Shown one piece after another: positions 50,318 to 56,966 of a DNA stretch of 64,000 nt. Made by a program: the position numbers and the translations under genes. A model generated the notes under the pieces. The model saw only the letters and a list, made by a program, of their open reading frames with translations, had not been told where the DNA came from and did not search any database. Origin of the DNA: Clostridia bacterium (GTDB lineage: Bacteria > Bacillota_A > Clostridia > Monoglobales > Monoglobaceae). The stretch covers positions 1-64,000 of the forward strand of contig JAFSDQ010000017.1 in the NCBI GenBank assembly GCA_017436135.1, read 5' to 3'. Numbering within the stretch: the first letter of the stretch is position 1; each line of letters opens with the position of its first letter.

Positions 50318-50503
50318 CTATTCCTTAATTACAATGTTGGCATCAAGGGTTATCTCTCTGTCGTCCTCTTCTGCGGATTTACCATATATAGCCATAAGCT
50401 CCTTTGCTGCCGCCAGCTCTACCCTTTCGTTTCCGCAGGTCAGCAGCTCTGTCAGCTTATTCTGTGCATCATCAGACAGCTTCATCTCGTAATCATTGGA
50501 CAT
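50318..50503 (-). CDS. Small phage protein, possible terminase-associated
   Basis: A 61-residue mostly helical, acidic protein (starting MSNDYEMKLSDDAQNKLTEL) with no recognised domain. Its position, 10 bases before terL, is where a small terminase subunit is expected, but it is far too short for a full TerS. Start 50503 is chosen because GGGAG lies 8 bases upstream. It overlaps the preceding gene by 11 bases. Confidence 0.55.
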   Translation of the reverse strand: MSNDYEMKLSDDAQNKLTELLTCGNERVELAAAKELMAIYGKSAEEDDREITLDANIVIKE

Positions 50504-50885
50504 CTTCATCACTCCCAACACTTTGTCCCACAAGCTTTAAAAGGCATTTATCATGTACTCTTATTGCCTGACGCCTGCTGTAGAACACCTTAAACTCTAT
50601 ATAATCCCATTTTATCAGATTTATGTATCTTGCAGTCAATACCGTTCTTTCGCTTTCATCAAGGAGAGAAAACAGTCTTTCTATGTCCTTCTCCTGTCTG
50701 TCCAGGCTGTTTTTAAGCTTATCTATTCTTTCTCTGTACTCGTCCCGATATTTTTCAAGTCCCTCTGCCTTTGCAAAATCATCTTCCAGCTCTTTGTAAA
50801 ACTCTATCTTCAGCTGGAGCTCCTTTTTTACCACCTCAAGATTTCTTAACCACTTTTTTACCTCTTGTACATTTTTAAGCTTCAT
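50493..50885 (-). CDS. Phage sigma-70 region 4-like regulator
   Basis: A 130-residue protein with an N-terminal coiled coil (about 1-75, heptad-like Lys/Glu/Leu) and a C-terminal helix-turn-helix resembling sigma-70 region 4 (LDESERTVLTARYINLIKWD, then YSRRQAIRVHDKCLLKL). Proteins of this layout (ArpU/DUF1492-like) sit ahead of terminase genes in Firmicutes phages and probably drive late transcription. GGAG lies 10 bases upstream. Confidence 0.72.
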   Translation of the reverse strand: MKLKNVQEVKKWLRNLEVVKKELQLKIEFYKELEDDFAKAEGLEKYRDEYRERIDKLKNSLDRQEKDIERLFSLLDESERTVLTARYINLIKWDYIEFKVFYSRRQAIRVHDKCLLKLVGQSVGSDEDVQ

Positions 50886-50909
50886 ATAATATCTCCTTTC
50901 TTTTGTTCT

Positions 50910-51101
50910 TTAAACTCCTCTTATCTCGTAGTATTCGCAGCAACAATCCATATTGCAAAACATTCCGTCTGTGCTCTCTATGGCATCGCCGTTATCATTA
51001 TATATGTCAGCTTCGCAATACTGACACTCTCCTATTTTTTGGGCAATTACCTCCGTTATGCCCCCAAATATTTCCGTAGCCTGTATGTGGGGATGAGTCA
51101 T
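50910..51101 (-). CDS. Small Cys-rich protein, probable zinc ribbon
   Basis: A 63-residue protein with a CQYC pair at residues 26 and 29 and a second cluster at Cys49, Cys53, Cys54 and Cys55, spaced like a zinc ribbon. GGAGG lies 9 bases ahead of the ATG. It is the first gene after the strong minus-strand phage promoter. Function unknown. Confidence 0.6.
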   Translation of the reverse strand: MTHPHIQATEIFGGITEVIAQKIGECQYCEADIYNDNGDAIESTDGMFCNMDCCCEYYEIRGV

Positions 51102-51181
51102 TCCTCTTTCCTCCTTTATAAAAAAATTTACACACCCTTTTTCTCCCTCACAAACTAAACGAATTATTTGTTATATTAAAC

Positions 51182-51209
51182 ATTATATATCATATTTTTC
51201 GTTTGTCAA
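51182..51209 (-). promoter_or_regulatory. Strong minus-strand phage promoter
   Basis: TTGACA, 16-base spacer, TATAAT, both boxes at consensus. It would drive the zinc-ribbon, sigma-like, small and terL genes. Confidence 0.75.
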
Positions 51210-51240
51210 GGAAAATTTATGGAATTTTTCGTTGTTTCTG

Positions 51241-51269
51241 TTGACAAATAACATTGTATATGTTATTAT
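51241..51269 (+). promoter_or_regulatory. Promoter of the S24 repressor gene
   Basis: TTGACA, 17-base spacer, TATTAT. It is back to back with the minus-strand phage promoter, with 31 bases between the two -35 boxes. The leader from here to the start codon at 51391 shows no other gene. Confidence 0.72.
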
Positions 51270-51274
51270 ACAAT
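51248..51274. promoter_or_regulatory. Overlapping inverted repeats, candidate repressor operator
   Basis: Two perfect palindromes overlap in the repressor promoter: ATAACAT-N5-ATGTTAT (51248-51266) and ATTGTATA-N6-TATACAAT (51253-51274). They cover the spacer and -10 box, where binding would block transcription. The adjacent S24 repressor is the obvious candidate ligand. Confidence 0.55.
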
Positions 51275-51390
51275 AGAGATATAGTCTATCGTAAAAATAG
51301 CTTTTTATTATTTTTTACTGACAAAAGTCAGAGAACGGAGATTATACATTACTATTTGTGTCGACGCAGAGCGGCGGAATGGAGATTATT

Positions 51391-52089
51391 ATGGCGGATA
51401 TGAATATAAGCAACAAACTTAAAAAAGCAAGAAAGGATGCAGGGCTTACTCAAAAAGAGATTTATGATTGGCTGGGCATAAATCAGTCCACCTTCAGCTC
51501 CTGGGAAACAGGAAAGTCAGAGCCATCTGTCTTTACCTTTCTTCAGCTTTGTGCAAAATACCAAATAGAGGATATCTGCGAGTACTTTTTATACGACAAG
51601 GCTGCTCCCAAAAGGGTTTTGGACAACAAAATGCTTTTAAAGCTGTCCTCTCTTCCCCCAAGGAGCCTTGCCGCAGTTTACAACTGTATTGACTTTGAGT
51701 ACAACAATATTGCTATGCAACAAGCAGGCAAAAAACGTACTATCCCTATATATATGCAGCCCGCCGCTGCAGGTCTTGGCAATTATCTTGACCTCCCGGA
51801 TTACGAAGAGGCAGAGCTGGAAGCCCCCGAAAATACAGATGCGGGAATCCGTATTTCAGGGGACAGCATGGAGCCTGTAATTCAAAACGGAGAAATTGTA
51901 TTTGTAAAATTTCAGCCCCAAATTCTGGGGGACCAGGTTGGCATATTTGTCCTCAACGGTGAGGCCTATTGCAAACGCCTTGAGTACAGGGCGGGAGAGC
52001 CTTATTTATGCTCTTTCAACCCCAGGTACTCCCCCATCCGAATTCTGCCCACCGACAACCTCCGTGTCATTGGAAAGGTCTTGCTGTGA
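51391..52089 (+). CDS. Phage-type repressor with S24 (LexA-like) peptidase domain
   Basis: A 232-residue regulator. The N-terminal XRE helix-turn-helix (about 6-60) contains KKARKDAGLTQKEI and NQSTFSSWETGKSEPS. The C-terminal S24 domain has the nucleophile Ser159 in SGDSM and the general base Lys195, with a plausible self-cleavage bond Ala127-Gly128. All catalytic parts are intact, so DNA damage could inactivate it through RecA. ATG 51391 is preferred, with GGAG 6 bases upstream. The last 84 bases overlap the portal gene on the opposite strand. Confidence 0.9.
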   Translation: MADMNISNKLKKARKDAGLTQKEIYDWLGINQSTFSSWETGKSEPSVFTFLQLCAKYQIEDICEYFLYDKAAPKRVLDNKMLLKLSSLPPRSLAAVYNCIDFEYNNIAMQQAGKKRTIPIYMQPAAAGLGNYLDLPDYEEAELEAPENTDAGIRISGDSMEPVIQNGEIVFVKFQPQILGDQVGIFVLNGEAYCKRLEYRAGEPYLCSFNPRYSPIRILPTDNLRVIGKVLL

Positions 52090-53655
52090 TAACATTCCTT
52101 TCAGGGCTTCTATAAGCTTTTCTTTGCCGTCTAAATGCATGCTCTCCAGCATCATTATAGACTCGCTTGCAGTTTCCTTGCGGAAAAGCCCCATTTTCCA
52201 TAAATCCGTCAGCGTCTGATTTTGTGTAATACGGCTGTACGGATTATTTTTTTCGGCACTTATGGTTATGTCAAACTCCTGGGGAATATCTCCGTTTTTG
52301 CCAAGCTCCTTGTTGGAAAAGGCTATATATTCGCATTTGCCGTCACTGCCTCCTACTCTGTAAGTACGTGGTTCGTCATAAAACTGCCGTATTAGCTCTA
52401 TGCACAAATAGATGATTTTGCGATACGCCTCATAGCTCTCGGCTATCATATCACGGGAAAGCTTTTCTCCCGCCTGCTGAAGTGCCACAATAGCAGAATA
52501 TGCCGTTACCCCTCCTGTGGTGTTTCCCTGCTGAAAATCCATATTCCCGGAAACTTCTTTCATCTCGTCTATTTTGTTCTGTCTGTGTTGAATTATAAAG
52601 GAGTGAAGGGGCTTTGTTTGCAGCTCTCTTATGTTTTCATCTCCCACCGAGCCTGCCACATGAATAACATCCTTTGACAAATCTGTCAGCTCATACTCAT
52701 TTAAACCTCCGTTATCCTTTATCATAAATCTGGTTTTTCCCGAAATCATTGCATTTTTACTTATAATTCCGTCTAATTTGTCAATATACATCTGCGGATT
52801 TTTTATTATGTCAACCAAACCAAAGCCTACCGGAGAGTCCTCGTCAGGATAAAGCACGTCTAAAACGAAGGGATATTCACCATGGTCATATAGGCCATTG
52901 TCGCCTCTGTCCTCGGATGCATCGAGAATAGTATCATCAATAAACTTGATAAGCTCTACTGTTTGTCGGCTCCCACGCTGTTTTTTGTAATAACAGTCTA
53001 TAACAAGGCTTTTATCCTTTAAAACATCACGGGGAGAGGTTCCCTCCAAATCATCATATACCCTTGCATCCATAGAGCTGTCCCCTGAAAAACAGTCTGC
53101 GAATTGAGGATACTTTTCTTTCATTGTGTCATTATCGCAAAGAGCAGTTACAAACAAAAATTTGCTGTCCTGAATATCTGTTATCCCCGGCTCCCAGAAC
53201 ATATTCAGCAAGTCTATTTTTCTTATATCTATCTCCCCTCTTCCTGATTTAAGAGTCGGATTAAAGAAAACGCCATAACAGGATGCTCCGTTTTTAAGCT
53301 TATACCACCAGGCACGGCTGTAGGTATTTTTAAATCCGCATAAGTCCAGCTGATGAGGCAGAATTTTAGTAAAGGTTTCTGCAATCTTACGGCTTTTTTC
53401 CTCCCTCTCAAGTATGCTTGGTGCAGGATAGTTATCCATTGCGTCTGCGTGTTTATTCGCTATTACGTTAAACAAATACGGAGTTGTGGGCTCGGGCATT
53501 TCCCCATTGCCAAAATCGTATCTTGACTTAAACCACCTGTTGTTCTCTATTATTCGTCTGTCAAATGTCTTTTTGTGCTCCTTATACAAAGTGTAGCACT
53601 CTGTTACCTTTGAAAAAAATTCCGGCTTTATTTTGCCGCTGTATGAAGTATTCAT
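52006..53655 (-). CDS. Phage portal protein (P22-like)
   Basis: A 549-residue protein consistent with a portal, the dodecameric ring through which DNA enters the head. Typical features are the N-terminal NNRWFKSRYDFGNG segment, the central LYPDEDSPVGFGLVDIIKNPQ and DGIISKNAMISGKTRF, and the helical ITQNQTLTDLWKMGLF with a downstream ALKGMLSQQ. The gene is full-length and open. Its 3' end overlaps the repressor gene by 84 bases in antisense. It is 18 bases after the tail-type gene rather than after terL. Confidence 0.85.
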   Translation of the reverse strand: MNTSYSGKIKPEFFSKVTECYTLYKEHKKTFDRRIIENNRWFKSRYDFGNGEMPEPTTPYLFNVIANKHADAMDNYPAPSILEREEKSRKIAETFTKILPHQLDLCGFKNTYSRAWWYKLKNGASCYGVFFNPTLKSGRGEIDIRKIDLLNMFWEPGITDIQDSKFLFVTALCDNDTMKEKYPQFADCFSGDSSMDARVYDDLEGTSPRDVLKDKSLVIDCYYKKQRGSRQTVELIKFIDDTILDASEDRGDNGLYDHGEYPFVLDVLYPDEDSPVGFGLVDIIKNPQMYIDKLDGIISKNAMISGKTRFMIKDNGGLNEYELTDLSKDVIHVAGSVGDENIRELQTKPLHSFIIQHRQNKIDEMKEVSGNMDFQQGNTTGGVTAYSAIVALQQAGEKLSRDMIAESYEAYRKIIYLCIELIRQFYDEPRTYRVGGSDGKCEYIAFSNKELGKNGDIPQEFDITISAEKNNPYSRITQNQTLTDLWKMGLFRKETASESIMMLESMHLDGKEKLIEALKGMLSQQDLSNDTEVVGGQNSDGGVPGVERA

Positions 53656-53673
53656 TATTTAATCATCCTTTCT

Positions 53674-54600
53674 TTATTCTGTTTCTGTTGAATTTATGGT
53701 TGCCCATATACGATTTATTTCTTTTTTTATGTCCTGTATGTCCGATTCTGCATCCTCTACATTGGTCTGCAAATCTCTTCCGTTTATCAATACCCTGTTA
53801 CCGTTGAGCCACAGCTCTCCTGTATCCTCCCAGAAGTGAATAAATGGTGCTTTTCCCACAATTCCCATGTTGGTATAGCTTTCATTTTTTTCAATCTTAA
53901 ATGCCCCGTTGGTATAAACAACACCATTTATGTTGCTTCCGCCACTTCCGTCCCCTGCTCCTAAAATCATATATGCCGTACCGTCGTCTGATACGGACAT
54001 TCCTATTTTTTGCTGTCTTATACCATTGTCATCCTGCATAATCTTTATACCTGTCTGGTCTATGTCCGCAAAAACTCCCCCATCTACACTTTTGTAAGAA
54101 CCGCTGTCTGTTCCTATAATGGTTGATGCGTACATCTCTGCCCCCTCCAGCACCCCTTTAAACAAAGCATTTCCTCGGCTGTCAATATGTACTGTCGGTT
54201 CTCCGTTTTTGTTATACAGCTCAAACCTGAAAGTATTGGTGCTCTTATCAAAGGATGCAACAAACCGCTCTCTCTCCCTGTCGCTGATTACGATTTCGGA
54301 ACCGCTGATTGAAAGCAGTCCGTCCTTGTCCTCCACATCTACAAGCCCTGTGTTTATCTTTCCTGTCACAAGCTTTTCCGCAGATAAGTTGCCTATCTGC
54401 GCATTGGAGATTTTTGCATCTTTGGTTTCAATGTTTTCCGCCTTTACAGACCTTGCCTCTACCACATTGCTTGCATCAAGATTGTTGAAGAGATAGCTCA
54501 ACTCGTCCACAAGAGCCGTACCCCATCTCTTTAGTGCATTTATGTCTTCCCTGGTGTCGCCCGATAACTTTGGAGGTATCGGGGTTGTTAAATTTGGCAT
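53674..54600 (-). CDS. Phage tail / host-specificity-like structural protein
   Basis: A 308-residue protein. The short N-terminal part (PNLTTPIPPKLSGDTREDIN) resembles tail-attachment segments. A repeated SAEKLVTGKINTGLVDVED and EGAEMYASTII region is typical of phage tail or central fibre proteins, and the C-terminus ends in a helix (DAESDIQDIKKEINRIWATI). Start 54600 is chosen because GGAAG lies 8 bases upstream. An open frame extends further upstream, but without a ribosome site. No depolymerase motif was recognised. Confidence 0.7.
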   Translation of the reverse strand: MPNLTTPIPPKLSGDTREDINALKRWGTALVDELSYLFNNLDASNVVEARSVKAENIETKDAKISNAQIGNLSAEKLVTGKINTGLVDVEDKDGLLSISGSEIVISDRERERFVASFDKSTNTFRFELYNKNGEPTVHIDSRGNALFKGVLEGAEMYASTIIGTDSGSYKSVDGGVFADIDQTGIKIMQDDNGIRQQKIGMSVSDDGTAYMILGAGDGSGGSNINGVVYTNGAFKIEKNESYTNMGIVGKAPFIHFWEDTGELWLNGNRVLINGRDLQTNVEDAESDIQDIKKEINRIWATINSTETE

Positions 54601-54761
54601 ACGCCACACTTCCTTTCTTTTGGTTTTAATCTGAATTAAGCTTTCCAAACCCCTTAAATTTACGGATACTGCAATTTTGACTTGGAGAACTTTTTTCATG
54701 TTACTTTTATTGTACTCGCAAAAAAGTGTCATATCGTGCCTTCGCTGATAAGTGTATCCTA

Positions 54762-54790
54762 TGGACAAAAAAGCAACTTTGTGTTATTAT
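54762..54790 (+). promoter_or_regulatory. Promoter of the DD-carboxypeptidase operon
   Basis: TGGACA, 17-base spacer, TATTAT, 34 bases before the start codon. Confidence 0.6.
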
Positions 54791-54824
54791 AGTTTTTGAG
54801 CTTACTTAAAAAGGAGTGGTTTTT

Positions 54825-56072
54825 ATGAAACACAAAAGAATAGTTTCTGTTATAACAGTTTTGCTTTTGCTGGCAAATTGCACCTGTGCCTTTGCTCTCA
54901 CATCCTCGGGTGCCTGTGCAATAGATGCATCCACAAACCAAGTTTTGTTTGAGCATAACGCGCACCTGCCACTCACCCCCGCAAGCATGACAAAGGTTAT
55001 GACAGCTTACATAATTTATGACAAAATGGATCAGGGTCTTTTTGATAAATCAACCCTGATAACCTGCAGTAAAAACGCCGCTACCCTTTCTATGGATAGC
55101 GACGCAACCAACGTTCCCCTTGTTGAGGGAGAGCAATATTCAATTGATGAGCTCATCGGTGCCATTATGCTTCCGTCTGCCTGTGCAAGCTGTACCCTGA
55201 TGGGAGAATATATCTCGGGCAGCGAGGAAGCCTTTGCACAACTGATGAATGAATATGCCGCCTCTTTAGGTCTTGACGCCTATTTTGAGGACGCCTCGGG
55301 GCTTTCCGATAACAATTGGATAACCCCCTATTCTATGGCTCTTCTGGGTTCAAAATTTATTCAGGAATATCCTGATATTCTGAATTATACCTCTCTTCCC
55401 TATTTTACCTTCAGGGGCAAAAAATACAACAACACCAATCTGCTTCTGTCGGGAAAAAGCTACGAATATTCAGGGGCAGACGGACTTAAGACGGGTACAA
55501 CAACAAAGGCGGGGAAATGTCTTGTTGCAACAGCAAAGCGGGACGGGCACCGCATTGTAGGCGTAACAATGCACTCCACTACAACCAAATCCAGATATAC
55601 AGATATTACCGAAATCCTAAATACAGGTTTTTGGGAAATAGATAACCGTTACTACAGCCTTTTTGCAGACAATATAAAGATTTTTATTGACAATGCAGAA
55701 ATTCCGGGCTTTCATTACAGAGGCGGGCTTGGGGAAGAAATTATTTTTGCAGAAACTTTAGCAAACTATGGCTTTGATATTCATTATGACGGAAACAGCC
55801 GAACCGTCTATGTTATAAGAGATAAGCAAAAACCAATATCCCCTGTTCCCGACACCCTTTACAGGGAATATGCCACAGGTCAAAAGGTTGCAAGCATTAT
55901 TAAAAACAGCGACCTGAAGGTGGTTTTAGATGACGACGGCTACCTGTATGAATTTGAAATGGTCCTTGATTTAGGGGGATATGCAGGGATTTCTGTAGAC
56001 GAATTAAAAAAAGTATACAATTACCAATGGATTTCCGCTGATATGAGCGGTTACTTTAAAATAAACAATTAA
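54825..56072 (+). CDS. Serine-type D-Ala-D-Ala carboxypeptidase homologue (DacF-like) with altered SxN motif
   Basis: A 415-residue S11-type penicillin-binding protein with a signal peptide (about 1-25). The nucleophile motif is SMTK (Ser54, Lys57) and the third motif KTG is at 222-224. The second motif, normally SxN, reads Ser118-Ala119-Cys120. After the transpeptidase-like domain come about 150 residues with a copper-amine-oxidase-like GFDIHYDGNSRTVYVI segment. Start 54825 is chosen because GGAG lies 8 bases upstream. The Asn to Cys change may reduce or alter activity. The next gene follows at 31 bases. Confidence 0.88.
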   Translation: MKHKRIVSVITVLLLLANCTCAFALTSSGACAIDASTNQVLFEHNAHLPLTPASMTKVMTAYIIYDKMDQGLFDKSTLITCSKNAATLSMDSDATNVPLVEGEQYSIDELIGAIMLPSACASCTLMGEYISGSEEAFAQLMNEYAASLGLDAYFEDASGLSDNNWITPYSMALLGSKFIQEYPDILNYTSLPYFTFRGKKYNNTNLLLSGKSYEYSGADGLKTGTTTKAGKCLVATAKRDGHRIVGVTMHSTTTKSRYTDITEILNTGFWEIDNRYYSLFADNIKIFIDNAEIPGFHYRGGLGEEIIFAETLANYGFDIHYDGNSRTVYVIRDKQKPISPVPDTLYREYATGQKVASIIKNSDLKVVLDDDGYLYEFEMVLDLGGYAGISVDELKKVYNYQWISADMSGYFKINN

Positions 56073-56103
56073 GTAAAACAATTATGACAAAAGGAGAACA
56101 ATT

Positions 56104-56559
56104 ATGACAAAGGGAGAAATTGCAAAGAGTTTGTTTGAAGAGGGCTACAACTGTGCTCAATCGGTTGTTGCGGCTTTCTGTGATGAGATAGGTATGAGTA
56201 AAGCTGATGCATTAAAGCTCTCCTCCTCATTTGGAGGCGGAATGGGCAGACTTCGGGAAGTATGCGGTGCTGTCAGCGGAATGTTTATGGTAGCAGGGGC
56301 AGTAAAGGGTTACACAAGTCCCACAGATGAAGAAGCAAAGAAAAACCATTATGCACTTATTCAAAAAATGGCAAAAATGTTTTCTGACCAATGCGGCTCC
56401 ATTGTATGCAGAGAGCTTTTAAATCTTGGAAAAGACCTGGAGGGTCCCGCTCCCACACCGCGGACAGAACAATTCTATAAAAAACGTCCTTGCGGCGAAT
56501 ATGTTCAGCTTGCTGCAGATATTACGCAAAAAATTATTTTTGAAGAATCTGTTAAATAA
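56104..56559 (+). CDS. C_GCAxxG_C_C family redox-type protein
   Basis: A 151-residue cytoplasmic protein with the family cysteines at YNCAQSV (Cys17), VCGAVSGM (Cys58), DQCGSIVCREL (Cys98, Cys103) and RPCGEYV (Cys130). The spacing matches the C_GCAxxG_C_C family, thought to have a redox role in anaerobes. GGAG lies 8 bases upstream. It shares the strand and probably the transcript with the DD-carboxypeptidase homologue. Confidence 0.9.
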   Translation: MTKGEIAKSLFEEGYNCAQSVVAAFCDEIGMSKADALKLSSSFGGGMGRLREVCGAVSGMFMVAGAVKGYTSPTDEEAKKNHYALIQKMAKMFSDQCGSIVCRELLNLGKDLEGPAPTPRTEQFYKKRPCGEYVQLAADITQKIIFEESVK

Positions 56560-56628
56560 TCACCATTTTTTATTCTGAATATTTATTCAAAATTGCACTA
56601 AAATAATAAACGAGGAGTTGGTGCATTT

Positions 56629-56910
56629 ATGAATAAATCAAAATCAAAGAATAAAAACAACCCCGAAATTCTTCGTGAAAAAAAAGAACAACAAGGCTAT
56701 GACCGTATGTATAATGAAAATAATGATGGCGAATATCCCGACTATTCTTTCGGCTCTACTCTTTTCCCTGACTATTTTCATTCCAATGCGGCTTCCTCCA
56801 CAGAGGCAACGGGATTGATGCAGTCAATTCCCACTGACAATGCAGAGCTTGAATCCTATTACGCTTTGTATAATTATTGCCTCACAGAGCCTGTTGTCCC
56901 CGAAGAGTAA
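56629..56910 (+). CDS. Small hypothetical protein
   Basis: A 93-residue protein. It has a Lys/Asn-rich start, an acidic tyrosine-rich middle (NDGEYPDYSFGSTLFPDYF) and no membrane segment or known domain. GAGGAG lies 11 bases ahead of the ATG and a terminator follows within 4 bases, which supports it as a real gene. Function unknown. Confidence 0.6.
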   Translation: MNKSKSKNKNNPEILREKKEQQGYDRMYNENNDGEYPDYSFGSTLFPDYFHSNAASSTEATGLMQSIPTDNAELESYYALYNYCLTEPVVPEE

Positions 56911-56913
56911 CAG

Positions 56914-56958
56914 AAAAAGGGTGCCGCTGCAAGCTCCGCTTACAGTGACACCCTTTTT
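56914..56958. terminator. Terminator between convergent genes
   Basis: Hairpin AAAAAGGGTGCCGCTG... with CAGTGACACCCTTTTT, one mismatch in the middle, and A and T runs at the two ends. It can serve the small gene on plus and the SLH/YcdB gene on minus. Confidence 0.88.
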
Positions 56959-56966
56959 GTTTTTTA

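Larger units (their letters stand above)
48907..54600. mobile_element. Phage remnant (about 5.7 kb)
   Basis: The block holds a large terminase, a sigma-like late regulator, two small phage-type proteins, an S24 repressor, a portal protein and a tail-type protein. It lacks an integrase, capsid, head-tail connector, tape measure, lysis and replication genes, so it cannot be a complete phage. The portal lies upstream of the terminase in the direction of transcription, unlike the standard terminase-portal-capsid order. Bounds are the first and last phage-like genes; no flanking direct repeat was found near either edge. Confidence 0.75.

Noticed and set aside
54601..54768. An upstream extension of the tail-type gene
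   Set aside because: There is no ribosome site, the predicted residues are basic and unlike phage tail proteins, and a clear GGAAG site precedes the ATG at 54600.
48870..54830. Attachment-site repeats flanking the phage remnant
   Set aside because: The only shared sequence seen near the two edges is a short A-rich AAAAAGCA string, which is expected by chance here.
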